NCBI RefSeq assembly: GCF_004122735.1
Contig: NZ_SDIF01000009.1
Span: 1 to 64,000, forward strand
DNA length: 64,000 nt
Origin: Streptomyces sioyaensis
GTDB lineage: Bacteria > Actinomycetota > Actinomycetes > Streptomycetales > Streptomycetaceae
Reading direction: 5' to 3'
Shown here: positions 37,301 to 46,075 of the stretch, piece by piece
How positions within the stretch are numbered: the stretch's first letter is position 1
Layout: the number at the start of each line of letters is the position of its first letter
The notes under the pieces: model-generated
Database searches by the model: none
Told to the model about the DNA's origin: nothing
What the model saw: only the letters and a program-made list of their open reading frames with translations
Translations under genes and position numbers: made by a program

Positions 37301-38289
37301 TCGGTACCCGCGTCGAGCTGCGGCTGAACGACCCAGGCGAGTCCAGCATCGACCACAAGCTCGCCGCGACACTCTCGCCCGACGAGCCCGGCCGTGTCCT
37401 GACCGACGGCAAACTCTTCGCACAGGTCGCACTTCCCCGTACGGACTCACTCGCCGACACCGCGGACATGGGAGCGGTCCTGGAGCGAGCGGCCCGGACG
37501 ATCCGCGCCACCTGGAGCGGCGAGGTAGCCCAGCCGGTACGGGTGCTGCCGCACATCCTTCAGCCCAAACTCCTGCCAGGTCCGGTCGCCGAACCCGAGC
37601 GGGTGCCCATCGGCCTGGACCAAACGGCGCTCCAGCCCGTGATGCTCGACCTGTTCCAGCATGACCAGCACCTGCTGATCATGGGCGACAGCGAGTGCGG
37701 CAAGACGAATCTGCTGAAGACCATCGCCTCCGGGCTCATCGAGCGCTACAGCGAGGACGAGCTGGTCTTCGCGATCATGGATCCCAGGCGCACTCTGCGC
37801 GGTGCGATCCCCGAAGAGTTCAACGGCGGCTACGCGTACAACGCCAAGCTGTGTGCGGGCCTCGCCGCCGGTATCGCCACCGAACTGGACAAGCGGCTAC
37901 CTGATGACAACGCGCGCCTTGAAGACCTGGAACCCGGCAGCTGGGGCGGCGGCCCGCGGATCGTGGTCCTCGTCGACGACTACGACGTGCTCACCACCGC
38001 CGGCCAGGAACCGCTGTCCCCGTTCCTGCCGTACATCCCGTCCGCCGCGGACATCGGCCTCCACTTCGTCCTGACCCGCCGCGTCGCAGGCGCCTCACGC
38101 GGCATCTACGAGCCGCTGGTGCAGGGCCTGCGCGAGTCGGGATCCTCAGCACTCCTCATGGCGGGGGACCGTAGCGAGGGCCAGCTGTTCCCCGGCGTGT
38201 ACGCCTCCCAGCAGCCGGCGGGCCGCGGTGTGCTCATCCGCAGGGGCCAGACCAACCGCCTGATCCAGACCGTGCACTCCTCCGAGTGA
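34315..38289 (+). CDS. eccC: Type VII secretion FtsK/SpoIIIE ATPase EccC
   Basis: The single-chain EccC of 1324 aa has two membrane helices near residues 40-90 and three FtsK-type ATPase domains. Walker A motifs are GATGSGKS (near 489), GGPQSGKT (near 838) and GDSECGKT (near 1123). Domain 1 has Walker B LFVVIDEFGELL. EccC recognises WXG100 substrates and drives export. It is encoded 37 bases after the ATPase gene and upstream of the DUF6177 gene. Confidence 0.95.
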   Translation: MSTRLIHRPARTIRPPAASEARIIEAPPNLPEGKAGNIAMSLLPVAGVMSSVVMMTVVRNSQFAGLGAIILVVTVIGSVALVFSQRGKAQRTRRTQREAFLAYLEDLRDELSAEERRRRERAEVLNPPPSALYDIVRDPARLWERRRVDADFLRVRVGTGEMPVRDLQIAQQGSSVLTPPDRFMLNEASALMARFRTGTELPLTVPLDRVGNVSVIGAREDCVRVARALLVQAAALHAPDDVVMALAVPGDRVADWEWAKWMPHLLDTEQYDGPVAARRIAPSAPQLARLLGPELRRRASYAAEVRRGLSGNDALSMTSRLLVVADGHGQDAVDLPRPDEAVGLMEMGVTVLHLIEQRVQEPGHVGVRITVDGDQVLIEDLREQEPVSAHGTVDEVGIPFAEGLARMLAPLRLSAESLVDAPLTGPVDFAGLLGIDDLAQLDVSRLWAPRGERAFLRVPIGINDSHEPVLLDLKESSELGMGPHGLCVGATGSGKSELLRTLVLALVATHPPEDLALVLVDYKGGATFAPFATLPHVAGVITNLENQAGLVERVHASLAGEVKRRQQVLKDAGNVADIGDYAALRASRRPDLDPLPHLFVVIDEFGELLTAKPDFIDLFLSIGRIGRSIGVHLLLSSQRIEGGNLKGLDTYLSYRLGLRTFSADESRTVLDTTDAFHLPPLPGFGYLKVDTSHYDRFKASYVSGAYRGPAQRWEEEDTGPLVFPYETFNATAGAEDASAQDPTVRRRETGPTELGVVVEQLANAAGSVRRIWLPPLPDAIALDTVAGPLDVGPRGVQLSKRRGPLQVPLGLLDDPAKQWQGQWYLDLTVAGGHAAVIGGPQSGKTTLLRTFALSLALTHTPQEVGIYGLDLVGGGLAALSGLPHVGGIAGRADRERAARTVEEVRNMLAAREDLFREHGIDSVEQLRDLHATGRLPQLASAEIVLVIDGFGALRDDFEDLDDDIADILKRGSGYGIHVVAGMLRWNDVRIATQSNFGTRVELRLNDPGESSIDHKLAATLSPDEPGRVLTDGKLFAQVALPRTDSLADTADMGAVLERAARTIRATWSGEVAQPVRVLPHILQPKLLPGPVAEPERVPIGLDQTALQPVMLDLFQHDQHLLIMGDSECGKTNLLKTIASGLIERYSEDELVFAIMDPRRTLRGAIPEEFNGGYAYNAKLCAGLAAGIATELDKRLPDDNARLEDLEPGSWGGGPRIVVLVDDYDVLTTAGQEPLSPFLPYIPSAADIGLHFVLTRRVAGASRGIYEPLVQGLRESGSSALLMAGDRSEGQLFPGVYASQQPAGRGVLIRRGQTNRLIQTVHSSE

Positions 38290-38371
38290 CACACCGGGCA
38301 GCCCTCCCGCACCCGCGGGCCAAGAGACGTACGGCATCGATGCCACGAACGACGAAGGACCGGACGACCAC

Positions 38372-39790
38372 ATGACCAAGGACGTCATCGCCCTCACTCA
38401 GCGCATGCCCGACCCGTGGACCATGCTCGCGGGCCTGCTCTCCGGAGGCCCCGACAAGCTCGTGGACGCGGCGGGCGAGGGCGCCGTCATGCGACTCTGC
38501 GACCGCGAGGGCCGACCGTTCGTCTCCGTCGAGGCACCGCTGCTCGTTCAGGTTCCCGGCGAGGCCGAGCGGCTGCTCGGAGCCACCCCGCCGCCGGTCC
38601 CGTACTGGTGGACGGAGGCTCGCGCCACGACCGGTGTCGAAGACGCCGAGCGCCTCGCGGGCACCTTCGCGGCCCGGCTGGCCACCCTGGCCGACGGCTC
38701 CGCCTGGCCGCCTGAGGCCGCGCGATCCCTGGCCGTGGTGGAAACCGAAGACGTGAGCGTCGCGCCCACGCCCGCCGCCGCGCAGCCCGCCGTCGACGTC
38801 CTCACCGACAAGGTCGCCGTCGTCATCCAGGACCGCCCGGTGGTCGCCATGACGGCCTGGCTCTCGGACGCGTTCCGGACCGCCGCGCAGGCCGAGCTGG
38901 GCCTCCAGATCGTCAGCCCGGCGGGAACCACGCTCTCCCCGGCCGTACGCGACAGCCTCGGCAACTGGCCGTCACGCTGGGTCGTGCGGGACGAGAAGGA
39001 CGGTTACTACGACGGGCTGTCCGGAGCCGTACTGCGCTGGCAGGAAGGGATGTTCGCGCCGATGGCGGCGGCCGACGCGACCGCTGAAGATCCGCGCACC
39101 CCCGTGGCCGCCTCCTACCAGGAGGCCGCGGCCACCGGCGAGCGTCAGCTGGCCGTGACGTTCCGCATGGTCCACCCCGCGGACAACCGTCTGGTACTCG
39201 GCGGCGCGCTGGAGTCGATATGGCGCGAACTCACCGGTGAGCCTCCGGCCGGGTGGGGTACCGCGGAACCAGCCAACCTCCCCTGGTCGCCGCGCCAGAT
39301 CACCGACATCGCCTACGAGAGGGCGCCGGAGCCGACCTGGGTCGTGGTGGTCGGCAGTCCGGGCCGACCCGGACTCGCCACGGTACGGATCAGCCGTACG
39401 CAGGCGGGTGTGGAGGAGCACGTCACGCTCGCCTTCGGCTACGGACCCGACGAGAAGCTGCCGGTGGATGCCCTGTCCGGGGCCGCGGAGCAGCTCGCCA
39501 CCCGCCACCGCCTCCAGTCGATGCTCGTTCAGGTCCGCAAAGCCCGCCGCGATCTGGCGGTGCCGCACCGCTTCGAAGGGCCTGGTGTGCCACTGGCCTT
39601 CGTGCTCGGCGCGGAGGAGGTCCGCCAGCTGCCCGACGACCGCGCCAGGCGCACCCCGCTGTCGCAGTCGCCTGTCCCCCTCGGCCCGAAGACCCGCCCC
39701 GCGCTGTACTACCCGCTGCCGGGGGACCCGTCGGACCTGTCGGGCTGGCAGGACTTCGAGCGCCTGATGCGTCATCTGAAAGGCGCGTGA
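38372..39790 (+). CDS. DUF6177 family protein
   Basis: The 472-aa soluble protein of Streptomyces type VII loci has two regions joined by a linker near residue 135 (TPAAAQPAVDV). The C-terminal part ends YYPLPGDPSDLSGWQDFERL. I recognise it as DUF6177 by its position and the pairing of domains. The role is unknown, and a chaperone or regulator for ESX substrates is a guess. It follows EccC by 83 bases and precedes the ESAT-6-like genes. Confidence 0.75.
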   Translation: MTKDVIALTQRMPDPWTMLAGLLSGGPDKLVDAAGEGAVMRLCDREGRPFVSVEAPLLVQVPGEAERLLGATPPPVPYWWTEARATTGVEDAERLAGTFAARLATLADGSAWPPEAARSLAVVETEDVSVAPTPAAAQPAVDVLTDKVAVVIQDRPVVAMTAWLSDAFRTAAQAELGLQIVSPAGTTLSPAVRDSLGNWPSRWVVRDEKDGYYDGLSGAVLRWQEGMFAPMAAADATAEDPRTPVAASYQEAAATGERQLAVTFRMVHPADNRLVLGGALESIWRELTGEPPAGWGTAEPANLPWSPRQITDIAYERAPEPTWVVVVGSPGRPGLATVRISRTQAGVEEHVTLAFGYGPDEKLPVDALSGAAEQLATRHRLQSMLVQVRKARRDLAVPHRFEGPGVPLAFVLGAEEVRQLPDDRARRTPLSQSPVPLGPKTRPALYYPLPGDPSDLSGWQDFERLMRHLKGA

Positions 39791-39985
39791 GAGCACCGGG
39801 CCGATTGGACCGGGCCGGGCCTGGGGCCTCCGAACCAAGCACACGGCGGGCACCGGCCGGTGGGCGCCTGGTGATTTTGAGCCGTTGTCACACCTTGCCC
39901 ATAGCATCGGGTTTGTGGATTGCACCGGTGATGCCCCAGTTGATAGGCATGACCGTACATATGATCGTCAAGTGTGGGGGGCTCG

Positions 39986-40318
39986 ATGAAGTTCGACATG
40001 GGGGCGCAGACGCTCTCGACCCTGAGGTCGCAGTCACAGGGGTCGAGTACGGAACTGGGCACGTTGATCCGCCAACTCGTGCAGGCAGCACAGCCGCTGG
40101 AGGGCAAGTTCAACGGGTCGGGCAAGGTGGCGTTCGACTCGTTCAAGTCGCGCGCGGACGAGATCTCGGCGGCGTTGAACAGTGCGCTTGCCGCGATTGT
40201 GGGCGGCCAGTCGGGCATGGACTCGGCATTCAGCTCGGGCGACCAGGAGCAGGCTGACAACGCGCGGTCGCAGATGTCGGCGGCGAACTTCGACGCGGCC
40301 CGCTTCTCGGGCCGCTGA
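39986..40318 (+). CDS. WXG100/ESAT-6-like protein
   Basis: The 110-aa two-helix protein is of EsxA/EsxB size. It starts MKFDMGAQTLSTLRSQSQGS and has the helix turn at FNGSGKVAF, where WXG proteins have W-x-G; the tryptophan is absent. A GGGGGG site lies just before the ATG. It should pair with the adjacent 103-aa protein as an exported heterodimer. Confidence 0.85.
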   Translation: MKFDMGAQTLSTLRSQSQGSSTELGTLIRQLVQAAQPLEGKFNGSGKVAFDSFKSRADEISAALNSALAAIVGGQSGMDSAFSSGDQEQADNARSQMSAANFDAARFSGR

Positions 40319-40367
40319 CCGCTTGATTGCGGCGAAAGTACTTCAAATCTCAGGGGGAGTGATTGTG

Positions 40368-40679
40368 ATGGCTGCTGGCAGCGACCGTCGTTCGTACGAC
40401 ACGGCCACATCGGCGGAGGCCCAGGGCAACATCCAGGCGGTGATCGCGCGCCTGGAGCAGGTGATCGCGGCGCGTGACGCGCAGGTGAAGGCGGCGATGT
40501 CGGATTTCGCGGCGGACGGTGTCGCGGACGAATACCACGGCAAGGAACTGCGCTGGAACCGTGCTTCGCAGGAGGTCAAGAGCATCATCCAGTTGCTCAA
40601 GACGACGTTGGAGAAGAACGACGGGACCGCGCACCAGACGCTCGCGCGCGCGAAGGCAGCGGTCGACAACATCGGCTGA
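40368..40679 (+). CDS. Pore-forming ESAT-6 family protein
   Basis: The 103-aa helical hairpin protein has the turn DEYHGKELRW in place of W-x-G. It closely fits the Streptomyces proteins annotated as pore-forming ESAT-6 family (SDRRSYDTATS near the start, AKAAVDNIG at the end). GGGGGAG lies nine bases before the ATG. Likely dimer partner of the preceding protein. Confidence 0.88.
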   Translation: MAAGSDRRSYDTATSAEAQGNIQAVIARLEQVIAARDAQVKAAMSDFAADGVADEYHGKELRWNRASQEVKSIIQLLKTTLEKNDGTAHQTLARAKAAVDNIG

Positions 40680-40802
40680 GCCGGCCCGGCGCACCGGAGG
40701 AGAAGCAGCCCTTCGCAGTGCGCCGACGGGCTGTCGGCCGTAGGGGGCGGCGCCACGCGGATCGTGGAGGCGGTGCAACAGATAGATGTACGGGGGGCGT
40801 TC

Positions 40803-41255
40803 ATGGCGTCATGGGACATTCAGCCGCAGGGAGTGCAGGGCCAGTTGAAGGTCGTCGGCACCCATGCCGAAGACCTGGGGAAGGCGCTCACCACACTGCT
40901 TGCGGACGTCCAGGAGGCGGCTCAGGCGGCGGGCACGGCCGTGCCGGGCTCGCAGGCCAAAACAGTGCCGGGCGGGCTGGTGGCGTCGGGGTACAAGCCG
41001 ATTGGACCGGTGGCCCCCGCCCTGTTGCCGCAGTCGGCAACAGGCCCGGTCGCCGCCGCGCTGGCCGAGTACGTGAAAAAGCGCAAGCCGGACCTCAAGG
41101 CGATGGCCGATCGGTGCCAGGCAGCCGTCCTGGGCGCGGCCAAAGCCACCAATGAGTACGTCGAGGGCGACCTGGAGGCGGCCAAGAACGCCCAGAACGC
41201 CGCCCGGGCCGTGCGGGTGGACGCCCTCAAGGACTTCGGGGGGAAGAAGAAGTGA
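40803..41255 (+). CDS. DUF6507 family protein
   Basis: The 150-aa protein starts MASWDIQPQGVQGQLKVVG and has two long helices around a glycine/proline-rich middle. It contains TNEYVEGDLEAAKNAQNAA, as in DUF6507 proteins next to Streptomyces WXG toxins. It probably serves as targeting or chaperone partner for the toxin encoded next, whose GTG overlaps its stop (GTGA). Confidence 0.8.
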   Translation: MASWDIQPQGVQGQLKVVGTHAEDLGKALTTLLADVQEAAQAAGTAVPGSQAKTVPGGLVASGYKPIGPVAPALLPQSATGPVAAALAEYVKKRKPDLKAMADRCQAAVLGAAKATNEYVEGDLEAAKNAQNAARAVRVDALKDFGGKKK

Positions 41256-43672
41256 GCAACGTGCCGGTCGACCCGGCCGAGGTACCGGTCTTCACCGGCG
41301 ACCTGGACGTTCTCGAAACCAAGGTGAAGGCGCTGTCCCGCGGCGGCTCCAAGGTCGAAACCGCCGGCTCGGACGTCCACAAGTCCTTCGCCGGACTGGC
41401 TGCCTACTACAAGGCGCCCGAAGCGGAGCAGCTGTTCGGCGTCACCAAACCGGTAGCCGACAAGGCACACGACCTGAGTGACGACATGCATGTCATCGCC
41501 CGGGCTCTGGGCACCTACGCCCGCGAGATCACTCCGCTGGTCCGCCAGCTGAAGCAGCTCAAGCAGGACGCCGCCGACTTCCGCGACAAGGACGCCGCCG
41601 AGGACGACTGGAGCGAGGACGGCGATCTCGTCGAGGAGAACAACAACCGCCGCAACAAGATCGCCGAGGTATGGGCGGCGTTCCAGGAAGCCGAACGCGA
41701 CTGCCATGCCAAGATCGTCGGACTGGTCGGCGGACACGCGCTCCACACGATCGACGGCTCCCACCCGAAGGGGTACGGCTACGACGCCGAAGCCCTCAAG
41801 CAGTCCAAGAGCCTGCCCTGGGGCGACGCGGTCGAGGAATCCGTTCCCTGGTGGCAGGTGTGGGAGCACGCCTACGACTTCGGCAAGGGCGTCATCGTCG
41901 ACGGCGCCTGGGGCACCATCAAGGGCCTGGGCACCCTGATCGGCGTCGACGGCTGGGACGCCGCCGGCAAAGCATGGACCGGTCTCGCCAAGCTCTCGAC
42001 CGGAATCACGATCACCATGTTGCCCATCGTGGGCCCCGCCTACTTCGCGATACCGGGCGACAAACTCCCCTCCTGGCTGCGGGATTCGCGTACCGCGATG
42101 AAGGAGACCGGCAAGGCACTCGTGGCCTGGGACCAGTGGGAATCCAACGGCTCCCGGGCCGCCGGCGCGGTCACCTTCAACGTCCTGACCGCCATCATCA
42201 CCCGCGGCGGCGGCGCCGCCGTGTCGGGTGCGGGCAAGGCCGGAGCGGCGGCCAAGGCCCTGTCCATCGCCGGCAAGGTGGGCCACGCCATCGACCCGAT
42301 GACCTACGTCTTCAAGGGCGCGGGCGCGGGCATGTCGAAGATCGGCGACGTGATGGCCCACCTCAAGGACGCCGGCCACATCGAGGCCCCCAAGATCTCC
42401 GAGGGCGCCTTCAGCCTGCCCGAGGGCGCCACCAAGATGCCAGACGGCACAGTGCAACTCCCCAAGGGCGCCGCCGTCCCGGACGGGGCGATCAAGCTCC
42501 CGGACGGCAGAATCAAGCTGCCCGAGGGCACGACCATCCTCCCGCCGAACACGGTGAGGGACCCATACAACGGGAACTACACGGACGCAGCCGGCCATCT
42601 CTACAGCAAGGACGGCAGCCTCCTCCAGCACGCCGACGACGCCCCCAAGGGCAAGCCCGCCCAACCTGCCACGGGCGCGGACAACCCGCGGATCGAGACG
42701 CCGGTCCGTCAGGATCAGCGGGTCCTGACCGGCGTTGGCGGACGGGGCGACGAGGCCACACGCGTCGGGTCGGACATCTCCGACGCGGCCCACGCTGGCG
42801 ATAACGCGGGTCACAGCCGCACCGGCCCGGGCGACAGCGGGGGCACCCACCCCATCGGCGGCACGGCCGACAACATGCCCACCAACAACCACACACCCGG
42901 CGGTGGCGGGAGCACCCCCCATACCCCGGACACCGGGGGGCTGGACAACTCCACGGGCGCAGCCGGCCACCCCACCGAAACGGGCGGCACGAGCAGCAGC
43001 GGCCACGGCTCCGGCGGCGGCCCGTCCATCCCGCACCAGGGCGACGGCCCCATCGGCACCGGTGGAGGGCACGGCCTGGCAGATGGATCCGACGTGGTGA
43101 CGGTGGCCCCCGAGCACTACGCCTCGGATAAGGTGCCGTACGTCGACGAGCCGCAGCCCAAGGCTGGTGAGGCATACGACGCAATCCGCGCCAATGAGGG
43201 TGACACGGTACCGATCGCCGAGAACACGGGCATCGCCAAGGATGTACTGGACCGGGTGAAGCAGCACCTCTTCTTTACGGTGCACCAAGACTTCCCCGTC
43301 GGGCCGGGACAGGTCCGGAACGGACGTGTGGCGCCCATGGCGCATGTCGCTGATCTCTGGCAGAGGGCTGAGCGGGGGGAGCTCGACGAAGCGGGCCGAG
43401 TCGCCTTCAGGAGACTAATGATTCATGAAGGTGTCGAGAGCGTTCTCATGGCCGAAGGCATGCCATACAGGGCCATGAACTATGACTCCGACGGAGTCAA
43501 CTGGTTTACGCGGGAACACTACGGTGCGCACGAGGTCTCGCCGCACGAGACACATAGCAACCCCTATGTGGCATGGCGGAAGCTGGGTATGGATCCGCCT
43601 CCGTTCGAGGTCTTGCCTGATCTGTCAAACTTGGAGGACCTTATTCAGTACATCCGGAGGAACAAGCCATGA
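41252..43672 (+). CDS. Large type VII-linked polymorphic toxin
   Basis: The 806-aa protein has a helical WXG/LXG-like N-terminus (residues 1-170). A hydrophobic segment follows (LSTGITITMLPIVGPAYFAI), then a run of short LPxG/PDG units (SLPEGATKMPDG, QLPKGAAVPDG, KLPDGRIKLPEG), and a glycine/threonine/histidine-rich linker. A compact C-terminal domain begins near residue 640. That domain has His/Glu clusters (RLMIHEGVES with His725, then EHYGAHEVSPHETHSNP) that may be catalytic or metal-binding; I do not recognise the enzyme class. An immunity gene overlaps its stop by four bases (ATGA), which is typical for toxin-immunity pairs. Confidence 0.82.
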   Translation: MSNVPVDPAEVPVFTGDLDVLETKVKALSRGGSKVETAGSDVHKSFAGLAAYYKAPEAEQLFGVTKPVADKAHDLSDDMHVIARALGTYAREITPLVRQLKQLKQDAADFRDKDAAEDDWSEDGDLVEENNNRRNKIAEVWAAFQEAERDCHAKIVGLVGGHALHTIDGSHPKGYGYDAEALKQSKSLPWGDAVEESVPWWQVWEHAYDFGKGVIVDGAWGTIKGLGTLIGVDGWDAAGKAWTGLAKLSTGITITMLPIVGPAYFAIPGDKLPSWLRDSRTAMKETGKALVAWDQWESNGSRAAGAVTFNVLTAIITRGGGAAVSGAGKAGAAAKALSIAGKVGHAIDPMTYVFKGAGAGMSKIGDVMAHLKDAGHIEAPKISEGAFSLPEGATKMPDGTVQLPKGAAVPDGAIKLPDGRIKLPEGTTILPPNTVRDPYNGNYTDAAGHLYSKDGSLLQHADDAPKGKPAQPATGADNPRIETPVRQDQRVLTGVGGRGDEATRVGSDISDAAHAGDNAGHSRTGPGDSGGTHPIGGTADNMPTNNHTPGGGGSTPHTPDTGGLDNSTGAAGHPTETGGTSSSGHGSGGGPSIPHQGDGPIGTGGGHGLADGSDVVTVAPEHYASDKVPYVDEPQPKAGEAYDAIRANEGDTVPIAENTGIAKDVLDRVKQHLFFTVHQDFPVGPGQVRNGRVAPMAHVADLWQRAERGELDEAGRVAFRRLMIHEGVESVLMAEGMPYRAMNYDSDGVNWFTREHYGAHEVSPHETHSNPYVAWRKLGMDPPPFEVLPDLSNLEDLIQYIRRNKP

Positions 43673-44172
43673 GGACGGCTTCGGCGCTAGCTCTTGCCAA
43701 GAGGTTCGAACGAGTTGACTGGGTCGGTTCGTTCGATCGGACCCGTTCGCGTGTGGCACTCATGCGAGAGTTCATGCGGCGATCTGCTCTGTGGGCCCGG
43801 GAGATGAGGTGCGACGAGTGGCCGTTCTTCGACATCGCAGGCCACATCAATCCCGAAGCACGGATCGAGGCCGACATTGTGAAGGTTATTGCCGACAAGA
43901 TCGGCCTGCAGCAGCCAGTGATCCTTGAGACTGTCGAGTGGGCCCTCAATTTCGCTGTGCTGTCGGACATTTCCACGGATCTCGCGGATCTTCCTTCTCC
44001 TTTCGAGCCGCTTGTGCAGATGTATGAACGGGGCGGGACATTCAATCTGGATGGCGCTGGCCACATCGAGGTCGATACCGCCGCCATCCCCAAGGGCGGT
44101 ATCGAACAGGCGTTGGAGCGGGTTCCGCTCGATCTGGATGAGGAGGGTCTTAATGCTCTGGATGAGGAGTGA
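43669..44172 (+). CDS. Immunity-type protein, intact copy
   Basis: The 167-aa protein starts within the toxin stop codon (ATGA), so it should be the cognate immunity protein. Its N-terminus (LMREFMRRSALWAREM) and the motif WPFFDIAGHI recur in the next two genes. The middle ends FEPLVQMYERGGTFNLDG, and a final LNALDEE stops early compared with copy 3. The shorter C-terminus may be natural or a truncation. Confidence 0.75.
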   Translation: MRTASALALAKRFERVDWVGSFDRTRSRVALMREFMRRSALWAREMRCDEWPFFDIAGHINPEARIEADIVKVIADKIGLQQPVILETVEWALNFAVLSDISTDLADLPSPFEPLVQMYERGGTFNLDGAGHIEVDTAAIPKGGIEQALERVPLDLDEEGLNALDEE

Positions 44173-44218
44173 TCTAGGCTCTCTTCGAGGAGCTGCGCTC
44201 GAAGGGAATTGACCTGAA

Positions 44219-44952
44219 GTGACCGAATCGCCGTTGTCGGTCATGTTGAACCGACTCCGCGGTGTGGAGTGGATCGGTGATTGGGGCTACGTGAAGGGGC
44301 ACGTGATGTCGCGTCGTCATCTGATGCGGGAGTATCTGAGGCGGGCAGCGCTGTGGGCTCACGCATACTCTGCAGAGGACAAGTGGCCCTTCTTCGATGT
44401 GACGGAGCACATTGATCCGGGATTCCGACTCTCCCCGTAACTCGCCGCGGAACTCGACGAATTCCTGAGTACAGTTCCGGGCGGACTTCTGGGGAGCACC
44501 TGTGCGGGCGCTGTCCGCATGGCGCAACTCCGCGTCCAGGATCAGGCGGGGCTTGCTGATCTCCCCGACCTCTACGAGCCGCTGGTGTGCTCTTCTGCAA
44601 ACGGGGAGACTTCGTGTACGACAACGGTGGCAGCGTCGATCTGACCGGCGTCTGACTCCGGCCCAAGGGTCTACAACACAACCTCGGCAGTACTCCCCTC
44701 GTCGCACTTTGCAGTGACGTTCTCGATGCCCTGGACGGCCAAGGGGCGCATCTCTTTCTACGCTACGGGTGAAGGTCAGGATCCCTCCTTAGGCGCCACC
44801 TGCTGCCGGGCGGCGAGGGGCACGACGAGGTGTTCAGCCAAGACCTGGGCCGGGAGCCGACGGACCGGCTTCCAACCTCCGAGAAGAGGTGAAGGGAGCC
44901 GGCTGGGTGTGCATCGGGGACAATGAGGTGGTCCTGGCTGACACTTCTCGTT
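44219..44952 (+). pseudogene. Second immunity-type gene, broken
   Basis: It starts GTG after the same ACCTGAAGTGA context as copy 3. LMREYLRRAALWAHAYSAED and WPFFDVTEHIDPGF are intact, then a TAA at 44438 interrupts the frame. The same frame goes on with LADLPDLYEPLV. Later pieces in shifted frames (DNGGSVDLTGV, SDVLDALDGQG, HDEVFSQDLGREPTD) match the C-terminal half of copy 3 in order. Several lesions are therefore present. Confidence 0.75.
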
Positions 44953-45287
44953 GACCTGACGAACCGGGCTCATCAAACCCCGCAGTCAGCCAACCAGATG
45001 GTGTTGCATACCCGGGCCTCGCACATTGCTGCTCCAAGTACGATCCCCAGTAACTCGCCAGAGTTGCACTGCACGTGGCATGAGCAATCGACCGGCATAC
45101 CCAGCGTCGTTGCGCTGCCAGAACTCCAGGTTCTGGTGAAGGTGAACATCCCATTGGCGTCTCCTGTGCTCCTGCCAAGCTCAGCCTCCGGCACCTCAAG
45201 ACGGATACTCGCCGCAGACCTGCCCAACATCGATGACTTCGTGCAGGGTGTTGTGCAGGGACTGTGAGCCGATGGGGAGAACCTGAA
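44953..45287. other. Spacer between immunity copies 2 and 3
   Basis: About 330 bases with no gene I can support. Short open frames exist on both strands but lack start signals and family features. It may be debris of a lost toxin tail. Confidence 0.45.
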
Positions 45288-46075
45288 GTGATCGAGAACT
45301 CTTCACGCAGGGTGTTGGAGCGGCTGCGTGCCATTGACTGGGCCGACGATTTCGCGGCATCCGATCACGCCAATTCGCGTGCTCTGCTCATGCGCGAAAA
45401 CTTGCGAAGAGCGGCTCTTTGGGCGCGTGCTTATGGGGCGGAACAGTCCTGGCCCTTCTTCGACATCGCGGAGCACGTCGATGCGGAGCTCCAGACGCCC
45501 CCGACGTCGCCGCCGAGGTGGAAGAGGCCCTGGCCGGGCTCGCCCCGACTTCGCTGAAGCGGACCTGCCGAGCTGCTATCCGGTGGGCGGCGCTGCGTGA
45601 CGCCCGTGAGGGCTTGCCTGTCGATCTGCCGGACCCCTACGAACCGCTCCTCCTTATGTACGAACGGGGCGGTGGCTACTTCCTCGAGGAGTATCTCGAC
45701 CTCAACGGCGTGATGATCCGGCTCGGCAACGTGGAGAATAACGCTTCCGCCACGCCCTTCCTCACGCTCGCTCCAGCCACACTCGACGCACTCGACGCCG
45801 AAGGTCAGATCACCTACTACGCGAAGGTCAGCGAGGGTTACCCCCGGCACAACCCGCGCGGGATCGTCCGGCGTCGCATCGACGAAGACCAGACGCATGA
45901 CGAAGCCTTCACCCGGCATCTCCGCTGGGAGCCGACCGAGTACCTCAAGCTGTACGACCTCGGTCACAACGAAGTCGACCATGTCAAGATCACAGAGATC
46001 GAGGCTGCCGCATTCATCGAATCGGTGACGACGAAAATCCTGGGCTCCCCACGGCGCATGCCGCGACCGGTATAG
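45288..46075 (+). pseudogene. Third immunity-type gene, one frameshift
   Basis: GTG start after GGGGAGA. The N-terminal part (LLMRENLRRAALWARAYGAE, WPFFDIAEHVDAELQ) is in one frame and the rest (DVAAEVEEALAGL through PYEPLLLMYERGGGYFLEE to SPRRMPRPV) in another, with the shift near 45500. Reading across gives about 260 residues, longer than copy 1. Either a recent indel or a sequencing error in a C/G run explains it. Confidence 0.75.

Noticed and set aside
44923..45267. 114-residue frame between immunity copies
   Set aside because: No ribosome binding site, no family resemblance, and its start lies inside the broken second copy.
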